Positions 1 to 7,300 of a stretch of DNA of 64,000 bases are shown piece by piece. Position 1 is the first letter of the stretch, and every line of letters begins with the position of its first letter. The position numbers and the translations under genes are program-made. The notes under the pieces were generated by a model that made no database searches, was not told where the DNA came from, and saw only the letters and a list, made by a program, of their open reading frames with translations. The DNA is from Pseudobutyrivibrio sp. YE44 (lineage in GTDB: Bacteria > Bacillota > Clostridia > Lachnospirales > Lachnospiraceae), in NCBI RefSeq assembly GCF_900104335.1, contig NZ_FMXT01000003.1, forward strand, positions 211,623 through 275,622, read 5' to 3'.

Positions 1-272
1 AAATAGCAGATCATGTCATTTACTTTGGACCAATGGGATGCCAGACAGGCTTTTATTTAGTGGTAAAGGGTGTAGATTCAAAGAAGACCTTCGAGGTTGT
101 AAAGAAGGTGTTTGAACAGACTGTAAACCACGAGGGCGATGTATTCGGAAAGAGTGCTATCGAGTGTGGACATTACGAGAACCTTGACATTTCGTTAGCC
201 AAAACCGAATGTCAGCGTTACCTAGACGTGCTAAATTCATGGAATAACATGGAGTTTTCCTATCCGGTGTAA
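1..272 (+). CDS. luxS: S-ribosylhomocysteine lyase LuxS, C-terminal part
   Basis: The reading frame is open from the left edge (first full codon at 3) and ends at a TAA at 270-272, so only the last 90 or so residues are present. LuxS splits S-ribosylhomocysteine into homocysteine and the AI-2 precursor DPD in the cytoplasm. The visible part carries the family hallmark GPMGCQTGFYL, whose cysteine is the metal-ligand/catalytic residue of known LuxS proteins, and the C-terminal SLAKTECQRYL region. mtnN, which supplies its substrate, lies immediately downstream, separated by a family A hairpin. The internal ATG at 33 is not the start because the frame continues upstream with conserved residues. 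Confidence 0.93.
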   Translation, partial: IADHVIYFGPMGCQTGFYLVVKGVDSKKTFEVVKKVFEQTVNHEGDVFGKSAIECGHYENLDISLAKTECQRYLDVLNSWNNMEFSYPV

Positions 273-292
273 ATATAGCATAAATTATAAAT

Positions 293-379
293 AGCTGGTA
301 GGTAACAAGCTCTTAGGTTTCTCAAGTGAAGCTTTCTATGCTGAGCGGAGAAACACTAAGGCTTGTTACCGTAACCAGC
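293..379 (+). repeat. Family A hairpin, copy 1 (luxS-mtnN gap)
   Basis: An 87-nt foldback. Outer stem GCTGGT/ACCAGC, then GTAACAAGC/GCTTGTTAC, then CTTAG/CTAAG and GTTTCTC/GAGAAAC, capped by an apex containing GAAGCTTTCTATGCTGAGC. No T-run follows on the plus strand, so it is not an ordinary terminator in that direction. It lies between two genes of the same pathway. The apex and the CAAGC/GCTTG collar recur at 2931, 11272 and 14774 with different but complementary outer stems. Seen directly in the sequence; function unknown. Confidence 0.8.
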
Positions 380-407
380 GAGAGAATAAGTAGAGAAGGA
401 GTACATT

Positions 408-1094
408 ATGACTTTAGGAATTATTGGCGCTATGCAGATGGAAATTGAGAACCTCAAGCCATCTATCAAGAGACCACTTTTAGAAACAATCAGTGGCATT
501 ACATTTATTAAAGGAGAAATCGATGGAATCGATGTTGTCACAGCTGTCAGCGGAGTAGGTAAAGTATTTGCTGCAGTATGTACAGAGATTATGATTGTAC
601 ATTTCGGTGTAGACCATGTGATCAACATCGGTGTAGCTGGTTCCTTAGTAAAAGACCTTAAGGTTTTAGATGTTGCAGTTGCAGACTCAGCTGTTCAGCA
701 TGATATGAACACCTCAGCATTAGGTGATCCAAGAGGATTAATCTCTGGAATTAATGTAGTAAATTTCGAAGCAGACAAAGAGCTTAGTTCAATAGTTTGT
801 GAGGTTTTGGCTGCAAAGGGAATCAATTTCCAAACAGGTATAATTGCATCTGGTGATCTTTTTGTAGATACAGACAAACAGAGAAACAATATTCATAGAG
901 CTTTCAATGCACTAGCAGCTGATATGGAAGGCGGCAGCATTGCTCATGTTTGCTACATTAACAACGTTCCATTTACACTTATCCGTTCTATCTCTGATGC
1001 TGACGGAAGTGCAATGGACTACAACACCTTTGCAGGTAAGGCAGCGGAGCAGTCAATTTCAATTATTCTTGATGTTATTAAGAAGTTAAAATAA
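408..1094 (+). CDS. mtnN: 5'-methylthioadenosine/S-adenosylhomocysteine nucleosidase
   Basis: A 228-residue cytoplasmic enzyme (Pfs) that cleaves adenine from S-adenosylhomocysteine and methylthioadenosine, feeding LuxS. The N-terminus TLGIIGAMQMEIENL, the glycine-rich VINIGVAGSL segment (about residues 70-79), and the substrate-binding/catalytic region AADMEGGSIAHV...LIRSISD near residues 175-200 are those of the family. Length matches the usual 228-232 residues. The start is set by AGAAGGAG at 393-400. It follows luxS in the same direction; the pair covers both steps of AI-2 production. Ends just before a rho-independent terminator. Confidence 0.95.
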   Translation: MTLGIIGAMQMEIENLKPSIKRPLLETISGITFIKGEIDGIDVVTAVSGVGKVFAAVCTEIMIVHFGVDHVINIGVAGSLVKDLKVLDVAVADSAVQHDMNTSALGDPRGLISGINVVNFEADKELSSIVCEVLAAKGINFQTGIIASGDLFVDTDKQRNNIHRAFNALAADMEGGSIAHVCYINNVPFTLIRSISDADGSAMDYNTFAGKAAEQSISIILDVIKKLK

Positions 1095-1118
1095 AGCGCC
1101 TTAAAATATTGAATATAT

Positions 1119-1155
1119 GGGGAGACTTGATTTTGTCAGGTCTCCCTTTATTTTT
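1119..1155 (+). terminator. Rho-independent terminator after mtnN
   Basis: Stem GGGAGAC/GTCTCCC (1120-1126 with 1140-1146) followed by TTTATTTTTG. Closes the luxS-mtnN unit. Confidence 0.8.
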
Positions 1156-1161
1156 GTCAGG

Positions 1162-1190
1162 TTGACATGACTAACCTAATTACTTAAAAT
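1162..1190 (+). promoter_or_regulatory. Sigma-A-type promoter for the phosphohexomutase gene
   Basis: TTGACA at 1162-1167, 17-bp spacer, TAAAAT at 1185-1190, about 50 bp before the start codon. Confidence 0.7.
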
Positions 1191-1239
1191 TAAAGAAGTT
1201 TTTAAGCTATTTAAGTATATAAACGAGGAGATGAAGAGT

Positions 1240-2922
1240 ATGTACATGGATGATTACAAGCGTTGGCTTGAAGCAGACCTTGAGGACTGCGATCTTAAGC
1301 CAGAGCTTAACAAAATCAATGGAAACGATGAAGAGATTAAAGACAGATTTGCTGTAGCACTTGCTTTTGGTACAGCAGGCCTTCGTGGCGTGCTTGGTGC
1401 AGGTACTAACAGAATGAATATTTATGTTGTTCGTCAGGCTACTCAGGGCCTTGCAAACTGGGTAAAGACTCAGGGCGGCAATCAGACAGTTGCAATCAGC
1501 TACGATTCACGTCTTAAGAGCGATGTTTTTGCTAAGACAGCAGCTGGTGTACTTGCAGCTAACGGCATCAATGTTCGTATTTACGATGCGCTTATGCCAG
1601 TTCCAGCACTTTCATTTGCTACACGTTACTACAAGTGTAACGCTGGTATTATGGTTACAGCATCACACAACCCAGCTAAGTACAATGGTTACAAGGCATA
1701 CGGTCCAGACGGATGTCAGATGACAGATGATGCAGCAGCTATCGTATACGATGAGATTCAGAAGACAGATGTTCTCACAGGTGCAAAGGTTATGTCTTTT
1801 GCAGAGGGTGTTGAGCAGGGTCTTATTAAGTTTGTTGGAGATGATTGCAAGGATGCATTCTATGCAGCAATCGAGGATAGACAGGTTCGTCCAGGTCTTT
1901 GCAAGACAGCTGGTCTAAAGCTTGTTTACAGCCCACTTAATGGTTCAGGTTTAGTTCCTGTAACACGTGTTCTTAACGATATCGGTATCACAGATATCAC
2001 TATCGTTCCAGAGCAGGAATATCCAAACGGTTACTTCACAACATGTAGCTATCCAAACCCAGAAATCTTTGAGGCTCTTAAGCTTGGTCTTGAGCTTGCA
2101 AAGGAAGAGGGTGCAGACCTTATGCTTGCTACAGATCCTGATGCAGACCGTGTTGGTATCGCTATGAAGTGTCCAGATGGAAGCTATGAGCTTGTTTCTG
2201 GTAACGAAGTTGGTGTTCTTCTTCTTGATTACATCTGCGCAGGTCGTATTGAGAAGGGCACAATGCCAAAGAACCCAGTAGCAGTTAAGTCAATCGTTTC
2301 TACACCACTTGCAGATGCAGTTGCAGAGCACTATGGCGTAGAGCTTCGTTCAGTTCTTACAGGCTTCAAGTGGATTGGTGATCAGATTGCTGGTCTTGAG
2401 GCTGATGGTGAGGTTGATAGATTTATCTTCGGTTTCGAAGAGTCTTACGGATACCTTGCAGGTCCTTACGTACGTGATAAGGATGCTGTTATTGGTTCAA
2501 TGCTTATCTGCGAGATGGCTGCTTACTATCGCAGCATCGGAAGCTCTATCAAGCAGCGTCTTGAAGAGATTTATGCAGAGTATGGTCGTTACCTTAACAA
2601 GGTAGACTCATTCGAGTTCCCAGGCCTTTCAGGTATGGATACAATGGCTGGCATCATGAGCTCACTTCGTGAGAATCCACCAGCTGATTTTGCAGGTATT
2701 GCAGTTTCAAAGGTTACAGACTACAAGAACACAGCTGAGACAGGACTTCCTTCAGCTAACGTTCTTATTTACGGTCTTGAGAATGGATGCACAGTTGTAG
2801 TTCGTCCTTCAGGTACAGAGCCAAAGATTAAGACTTACTTCACTACAAAGGGTAAGGATCTTGCAGAGGCTGAGGCAATGAAGAACAAGCTTGCTGATGC
2901 TCTCAAACCAATCTTTAGCTAA
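1240..2922 (+). CDS. pgcA: Phospho-sugar mutase (phosphoglucomutase/phosphomannomutase family)
   Basis: Cytoplasmic alpha-D-phosphohexomutase interconverting hexose 1- and 6-phosphates, linking central metabolism to glycogen and cell-wall sugar nucleotides. All four family signatures are present: catalytic serine loop VTASHNPAKYNGYK (about residue 140), metal loop ATDPDADRVG, sugar-binding GFEESYGY, and the phosphate-binding RPSGTEPKIK near the C-terminus. About 560 residues matches the Firmicutes PgcA type. The frame opens at ATG 1231, but GAGGAG at 1225-1230 abuts that codon and sits 9 nt before ATG 1240, which I prefer. Codon use is strongly biased (CTT, CGT, GCA), as in a highly expressed gene. 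Whether glucose or mannose phosphate is preferred cannot be read from the sequence. Confidence 0.92.
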   Translation: MYMDDYKRWLEADLEDCDLKPELNKINGNDEEIKDRFAVALAFGTAGLRGVLGAGTNRMNIYVVRQATQGLANWVKTQGGNQTVAISYDSRLKSDVFAKTAAGVLAANGINVRIYDALMPVPALSFATRYYKCNAGIMVTASHNPAKYNGYKAYGPDGCQMTDDAAAIVYDEIQKTDVLTGAKVMSFAEGVEQGLIKFVGDDCKDAFYAAIEDRQVRPGLCKTAGLKLVYSPLNGSGLVPVTRVLNDIGITDITIVPEQEYPNGYFTTCSYPNPEIFEALKLGLELAKEEGADLMLATDPDADRVGIAMKCPDGSYELVSGNEVGVLLLDYICAGRIEKGTMPKNPVAVKSIVSTPLADAVAEHYGVELRSVLTGFKWIGDQIAGLEADGEVDRFIFGFEESYGYLAGPYVRDKDAVIGSMLICEMAAYYRSIGSSIKQRLEEIYAEYGRYLNKVDSFEFPGLSGMDTMAGIMSSLRENPPADFAGIAVSKVTDYKNTAETGLPSANVLIYGLENGCTVVVRPSGTEPKIKTYFTTKGKDLAEAEAMKNKLADALKPIFS

Positions 2923-2930
2923 AAAATGAC

Positions 2931-3104
2931 CACCCAGTTACGGTTACAAGCCTAATGATTTCTACGCCCTTCGGGGAATGTAAGCTAAAGCTTACTAGGG
3001 CACAAAAGTTGATTACTAAAGTAATCATCCTTTTGACCCAAGCCTCAGCATAGAAAGCTTCGCTTAAGAAATATTAGAGCTTGTTACCTACTGGGTGCTT
3101 TTTA
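2931..3104 (-). repeat. Family A hairpin, copy 2 (expanded), also terminator of the mutase gene
   Basis: Read on the minus strand this is family A: CACCCAG outer stem, GTAGGTAACAAGCTC, an ATTTCT/AGAAAT stem, GCGAAGCTTTCTATGCTGAG, then GGCTTGTAACCGTAAC. About 75 nt replace the few bases between the apex and the closing strand. The insert itself contains small foldbacks (GATTACTTTAGTAATC and a CCCCGAAGGG-type loop). On the plus strand the outer stem CACCCAG/CTGGGTG is followed by CTTTTTATTTT, so it can terminate the upstream transcript. Seen directly; the expansion is unique among the four copies. Confidence 0.75.
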
Positions 3105-3138
3105 TTTTATATGCAAAACGCATATTTGGGAGTAGGTT

Positions 3139-3711
3139 ATGAATGAATTAGATGAGAGATATAGCATATCAGAAGACGCTATAATTGAATCCTTTTTTCT
3201 CTTGAGCAGAGAAAAGCAGTTTGAGAAGATCAGTGTCGCGGACGTGGTGAAGAAATCTGGTGTGGTTCGAAGCACCTTTTACAATCACTATGAGAATATC
3301 CCTGCTTTGATTTCTGCAGCAGAGGATAAGACAATTAACGATATTTTTGAATTGATGGAAAGCTTTCATCCAAAGGATGACCATCAGTTGTGTCATTCAT
3401 ATTTTCTTGCCATCTGTAATTACACAAAGGATAATCCTTTCCTGGCAAGTATTCTCCATAGTCCGCGAGGAGACAGCTTCCTAGAAAAGGCTATGATGAT
3501 GTTTCACCGCTATGTGGCAGAGCTAAATGAGGCTGCACCAGAGGCTATTAAAGACCGAGAGCGCTTCGCTTATTATATTGCAGCTACCATTGGAATCAAC
3601 TTAGGTGTGCTTCATAAGTGGACCTCTGAGGATTGCAAGGAAGCCCCTGAGGTTATTGCAGATATTCTTACAACAGTATTTTTAAATGGAGTGCTTCCAT
3701 TTATGGGATAA
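3139..3711 (+). CDS. TetR/AcrR-family transcriptional regulator
   Basis: A 190-residue DNA-binding regulator. The N-terminal helix-turn-helix is clear: IIESFFLLSREKQFEKISVADVVKKSGVVRSTFYNHYENI (about residues 14-55), where STFYNHY is the family's recognition helix. The C-terminal part is helical with no recognisable ligand motif, as usual for TetR proteins. GGGAG at 3127-3131 places the start. It is convergent with the adenylating enzyme of the NRPS-like trio and shares a bidirectional terminator with it, so control of that cluster is possible but not shown; no operator is obvious. Confidence 0.85.
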   Translation: MNELDERYSISEDAIIESFFLLSREKQFEKISVADVVKKSGVVRSTFYNHYENIPALISAAEDKTINDIFELMESFHPKDDHQLCHSYFLAICNYTKDNPFLASILHSPRGDSFLEKAMMMFHRYVAELNEAAPEAIKDRERFAYYIAATIGINLGVLHKWTSEDCKEAPEVIADILTTVFLNGVLPFMG

Positions 3712-3712
3712 T

Positions 3713-3746
3713 AAAAGCCCCTAGTTCATCAGAGCTAGGGGCTTTT
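3713..3746. terminator. Bidirectional terminator between the TetR gene and the acyl cluster
   Basis: AAAAGCCCCTAG/CTAGGGGCTTTT with a 10-nt loop. The A/T tracts on both sides give a U-run whichever strand is read. Confidence 0.85.
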
Positions 3747-3772
3747 AAAATGATAGGGTATGTTAACAATAA

Positions 3773-5338
3773 TTATGCAATAGCTGTTCTCTTGATTTTG
3801 CCAGTGGTGTTTCTAATGAAAGGCTCGCTGCGTACAACTATATTTGTAATATGTCTGTAGCTAGGCTGAGCACTGTTATAATTATCAATGAATTCCTGAA
3901 GGGAAGTTCTTACTTCTTCATCCTTAATTTCACGCCTTTCAATTAAATCTTGGTCAGGATAAATGTGCGCTGTAAGTCCAGTGCCGTTTCCAGAAACAAT
4001 AACCTCGCCAATAAGAGGATTAAGGCTAAGCTTATTTTCAATCTCCTCAGGAGAGATGTTTTCTCCATTGGACATAATGATAAGATTCTTTACACGACCG
4101 TTGATAAATAGGTAGCCATCCTCATCGAGATAACCTTTATCGCCGGTGTGGAGCCAGCCATCTTCAGAGAAGACAGAGTTTGTTTCTTCAGGCATTTGAT
4201 AATAGCCTTTCATTACGCTGGTGCCCTTTACAAGTATTTCTCCATCCTCAAATTTAATCTGTACGTTTGCCAGTGGTTTTCCGATAGAGCCAGCCTTGTG
4301 GCATGCTACGGTGTTTGTGGTAATGACAGGAGAGCATTCTGACATGCCATATCCCTCAAGAATATCAATGCCATATTTTGCAAACTCCTCAATATAAAAT
4401 GGGTCTAAGTGGGCTCCGCCGGTGAATATAATTTCAAGATTTCCTCCGAAGACATTTTCGTAAACTGAGGCACGTACCTTAGCAAGGGTGGCTTCATCAG
4501 CATTTTCATATTGCTCATTTGTCGCGGCAAGACGTTTATAGATGGACTCTATCATAAGAGGAACCATAAGAATAACTCGCGGCCTGTAGATGCTCATGTT
4601 TCGAACCATATGCATAAAGCTATCGTTGATACAAACGATTGCTCCCAAGGAAAATCCTTTAAGCCAATCCATAACAAGACAGTATGCATGATGAATAGGA
4701 AGCACGCTCATCATAACGCAGCCAGGATCAACCACGTAATCCACATTCTTTACGTTGTCAAAAAGATTTCGCTGAGTAAGCATTACACCCTTGCTCTTTC
4801 CAGTGGTACCAGAGGTGAAAATTATAGTAGCAAGGGAATCGGCAGTAGAACTTAACACATCAGTTTTACCTCGACCTAAATCAATAAGCTCTGGAAGAAC
4901 TGCAATTTTGGCGTTAGGAATTGACTGCTCATAAGAGTTTTGAAGTAGCCAAATTTGGTCAATCTTCGGACAATTATTTAGAATTGGCTCAGCTAAGCTA
5001 ATAAGCTTTGGACTAAGGAAAAGTCCACGGCAGTTGGCTCTGTTAATTAAGTCTATAAGATCTTCAGGTGGAAGAAGAGCGTCTAAAGGCACCGCCACGT
5101 TTGTGCCTGTAACGATACCTAAATAGCTGGCCACCCACTGAAGGCTTGTCTCGCCAATGAGGGCAAGGTGAGCCTCGTTGAAGCCTTGGCTGAATAATCC
5201 CGCTCGGATATGTACAACCATTTCATTTATCTTTTCGTAGGTGGTTTCTTGCACATCCTTTTTATTCAACCATCTGACAGCTGGAAGTGGACCAAAGCTT
5301 TTTACAGTAGAATCCCAAAGGGAACGTAAATTTTCCAT
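3773..5338 (-). CDS. AMP-forming acyl/aminoacyl adenylating enzyme of the NRPS-like trio
   Basis: A 521-residue ANL-superfamily enzyme that activates a carboxylate with ATP and passes it to CoA or a carrier protein. It shows the P-loop IIFTSGTTGKSKGVMLTQRNL (about residue 170), GYGMSECSP (A5), the ATP-binding GWLHTGDKGYLDEDGYLFINGRVKNLI, and the C-terminal catalytic lysine motif TGKIKRTAIA. Overall it resembles long-chain fatty-acid ligases more than amino-acid adenylation domains, but substrate is not deducible. It is last in a minus-strand operon after an acyl carrier protein and a condensation-type protein, so the carrier protein 70 bp upstream is the likely acceptor. AGGAGG lies 12-17 nt before the start and inside the 22-codon ORF that ends 2 nt before it. 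Confidence 0.85.
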   Translation of the reverse strand: MENLRSLWDSTVKSFGPLPAVRWLNKKDVQETTYEKINEMVVHIRAGLFSQGFNEAHLALIGETSLQWVASYLGIVTGTNVAVPLDALLPPEDLIDLINRANCRGLFLSPKLISLAEPILNNCPKIDQIWLLQNSYEQSIPNAKIAVLPELIDLGRGKTDVLSSTADSLATIIFTSGTTGKSKGVMLTQRNLFDNVKNVDYVVDPGCVMMSVLPIHHAYCLVMDWLKGFSLGAIVCINDSFMHMVRNMSIYRPRVILMVPLMIESIYKRLAATNEQYENADEATLAKVRASVYENVFGGNLEIIFTGGAHLDPFYIEEFAKYGIDILEGYGMSECSPVITTNTVACHKAGSIGKPLANVQIKFEDGEILVKGTSVMKGYYQMPEETNSVFSEDGWLHTGDKGYLDEDGYLFINGRVKNLIIMSNGENISPEEIENKLSLNPLIGEVIVSGNGTGLTAHIYPDQDLIERREIKDEEVRTSLQEFIDNYNSAQPSYRHITNIVVRSEPFIRNTTGKIKRTAIA

Positions 5339-5340
5339 GC

Positions 5341-5409
5341 TTAAGCCACCTCCTGTAAATTGTGAAAGCTTCTAGCAAAGCTAAACCATAAGATTCTTAA
5401 GATTTTCAT
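5341..5409 (-). CDS. 22-residue ORF coupled between acyl carrier protein and adenylating enzyme
   Basis: On the minus strand the carrier-protein stop and this ATG overlap as TAATG, GGAGG lies 7 nt before the ATG, and the ORF's TAA ends 2 nt before the adenylating enzyme's ATG. The product begins MKILRILWFSFARSF and is short, aromatic and cationic. It may be a real microprotein or only a coupling device that carries ribosomes from one gene to the next. No family recognised. The evidence is the spacing and the ribosome binding site only. Confidence 0.4.
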   Translation of the reverse strand: MKILRILWFSFARSFHNLQEVA

Positions 5410-5648
5410 TAGCATGCCTCCTGCAAATCCTTAATCATTGAAAGTGCCTCACCAACGGTACGAATCTGAACAACCTGTTCCTGAACAAGCTCCACGTCAA
5501 ATTCATCTTCAACTTCTCCTAGGAAGGACATGAAATCCAAAGAGCTGAAGTCTAAATCCTCTCTGAAACGTATGTCACCCTTAAGGTCTTCTGGGGCTGC
5601 TGCGCAGTACTGTGATATTAATTCCTTAAATTTCTTTTCAATACTCAT
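5409..5648 (-). CDS. Acyl carrier protein
   Basis: A 79-residue phosphopantetheine carrier protein. The acidic four-helix pattern and the attachment region REDLDFSSLDFMSFLGEVEDEFDVEL match the family; Ser36 in SSLDF is the probable 4'-phosphopantetheine site, with the usual preceding Asp replaced by Ser. AGGAG lies 8 nt before the start. It stands between a condensation-type protein and an adenylating enzyme rather than with fatty-acid synthesis genes, so it is probably dedicated to their product. A housekeeping AcpP is not excluded but would be expected in a fab cluster. Confidence 0.88.
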   Translation of the reverse strand: MSIEKKFKELISQYCAAAPEDLKGDIRFREDLDFSSLDFMSFLGEVEDEFDVELVQEQVVQIRTVGEALSMIKDLQEAC

Positions 5649-5716
5649 AACTCGTCTCCTTTCTTATTGGCTTCTCTTGATAAGAAGCCTTCAGCATAGC
5701 TGATTAACAAGATGTA

Positions 5717-7099
5717 TTAAACACTTGCAATTATATCCCCGATGCTTAATCCTGGATTTTCAACACCGGCAAAAATAATTTTCATCAAATAGTAATTAAA
5801 CAGTTCCACGTGCTTTTCATTAAGTTCAACAGTTTGATAGTGATAAGAGAAATTCATGCCACCATCCTCTGTATGTGAAACTGTAAGATACATTTTCTTA
5901 GTGGCTGCACCATTTGCAAACCATTTAGAATGCATCTGAATATCCTTTAAAAATGGGTTTCCCATTTTAACAGGCATTGGCTGATAGGTGAGATAACAGC
6001 TTTCGTAGGTGGTGTTTTCAGGTGTGCCGTATCTCTTTTTTATCTCGTCATAGATTAATGCAGGATCATAGTTGCTATGCATATAAATTTGATTCTGGAT
6101 ATTCTGAATCTGGTAGGCAGCTTCCAAAAATTCTGTATCTGGCATAATCTTTGTTCTACAAGGAAACATAATTGTTCGGCTACCACCTGAGGTCCATTCA
6201 TCGTGGGTAGAACGACGGGAAATAAAATTCTGAATGGAGATATCCTCCTGACCATTATTCATCTTTGAAAGATAAGTTCTCATGCCAAGCAGCAACAAGT
6301 TTGTCATGGAAAGCTGATGATTTTGGCAGAAATCAAAAAGCTTTTTACTGGCATCTGAATCTAACTTATAATCCTTAACTGCAACAAACAATTCCTTAAG
6401 CTCAATATCCGCAGCCCTAAGAGTTGGATTGTTGTGGTTGTGCCTTGCTCTATCAAGAGCCATTGGCCCTTGAATATCTGAATAAAGAGGCTCCCCTAAT
6501 TCATCAAGTTGACTGTCCCAAAACTTTTTATCCTTAAGGAAGCGTTTCTCATTGCTGGCTTTTTTTAAGTCATTTTCTAGAACCTTCTCAAAGTCCGCCA
6601 AAGGCTCTGGCATGTCTGCACCGAATCTGTAGTGGGTGTAAAGTGACATTATGTCGTTGGTCATAACCACCACACCACAGGAATCAATCAGCCTGTGATC
6701 CATGTGGAGGAAAAATCCCTTATATCCCTCTGGAAGATTAACTAGGAAAAACTCATACATTGGAATATCATCGCCAACGAAGGTGTTGTAGGCCCAGGAT
6801 TGCATTGCCTGGTCAGCTTCCTCCAAAGATAAATCGGATAAGTCCCTCATAGGAATATCCGTTGGAACCTTATCTGTAATATATTGCTGGATATCACCCT
6901 TTTTATCAGGCTTTGTGAATTGAACTCTAAGGCAGCCATAGCGCTGAATCTCAAGCAGTATACATTTCTTTAATAGCTTGAAATCTATATCAGCCTTTAA
7001 GGATGCTACGATACTCAAGCCGGAAACCTGCTGGGTTTCATACCTGCGAATCCATTGATAATGCATGTTTTCTGCTGCTGTAAGTGGGTATTTTTTCAT
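5717..7099 (-). CDS. Condensation-domain-like acyltransferase
   Basis: A 460-residue stand-alone protein of the CoA-dependent acyltransferase fold shared by NRPS condensation domains and alcohol/wax-ester acyltransferases. The active-site motif appears as FFLHMDHRLIDSCG, with His135 and Asp139 in the HxxxD position. The N-terminus MKKYPLTAAENMHYQWIRRY resembles the PLTxxQ opening of condensation domains, and the length fits one complete domain. It would join the acyl group held on the downstream carrier protein to an amine or alcohol. It is first gene of the minus-strand trio, with its own promoter at 7134-7162. The acceptor substrate is unknown. Confidence 0.78.
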   Translation of the reverse strand: MKKYPLTAAENMHYQWIRRYETQQVSGLSIVASLKADIDFKLLKKCILLEIQRYGCLRVQFTKPDKKGDIQQYITDKVPTDIPMRDLSDLSLEEADQAMQSWAYNTFVGDDIPMYEFFLVNLPEGYKGFFLHMDHRLIDSCGVVVMTNDIMSLYTHYRFGADMPEPLADFEKVLENDLKKASNEKRFLKDKKFWDSQLDELGEPLYSDIQGPMALDRARHNHNNPTLRAADIELKELFVAVKDYKLDSDASKKLFDFCQNHQLSMTNLLLLGMRTYLSKMNNGQEDISIQNFISRRSTHDEWTSGGSRTIMFPCRTKIMPDTEFLEAAYQIQNIQNQIYMHSNYDPALIYDEIKKRYGTPENTTYESCYLTYQPMPVKMGNPFLKDIQMHSKWFANGAATKKMYLTVSHTEDGGMNFSYHYQTVELNEKHVELFNYYLMKIIFAGVENPGLSIGDIIASV

Positions 7100-7133
7100 A
7101 ACAACTCCATTTCATCTAAATCATTTGCCACTT

Positions 7134-7162
7134 ACCATAATCCAGTAAAGCAACGAAATCAA
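7134..7162 (-). promoter_or_regulatory. Promoter of the NRPS-like trio
   Basis: On the minus strand TTGATT (7162-7157), 17-bp spacer, TATGGT (7139-7134), about 35 bp before the start codon. Confidence 0.55.
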
Positions 7163-7237
7163 TGGGGTAGGGAATTTAATGAACACTTGAAGTGAAAGTG
7201 ACCAATAGGAGTTGAGGTTGTTTTAGATATTATATGA

Positions 7238-7265
7238 TTGAATTTATAACTATATAGATTATAAT
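7238..7265 (+). promoter_or_regulatory. Promoter of the secreted protein gene
   Basis: TTGAAT at 7238-7243, 16-bp spacer, TATAAT at 7260-7265. Confidence 0.6.
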
Positions 7266-7300
7266 TATTTTCGCAGTAAAATGGAGGCATAAAAACTAAG

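Noticed and set aside
280..400. SAH or SAM riboswitch between luxS and mtnN
   Set aside because: The region is a family A hairpin found also at unrelated genes; no riboswitch consensus is visible.
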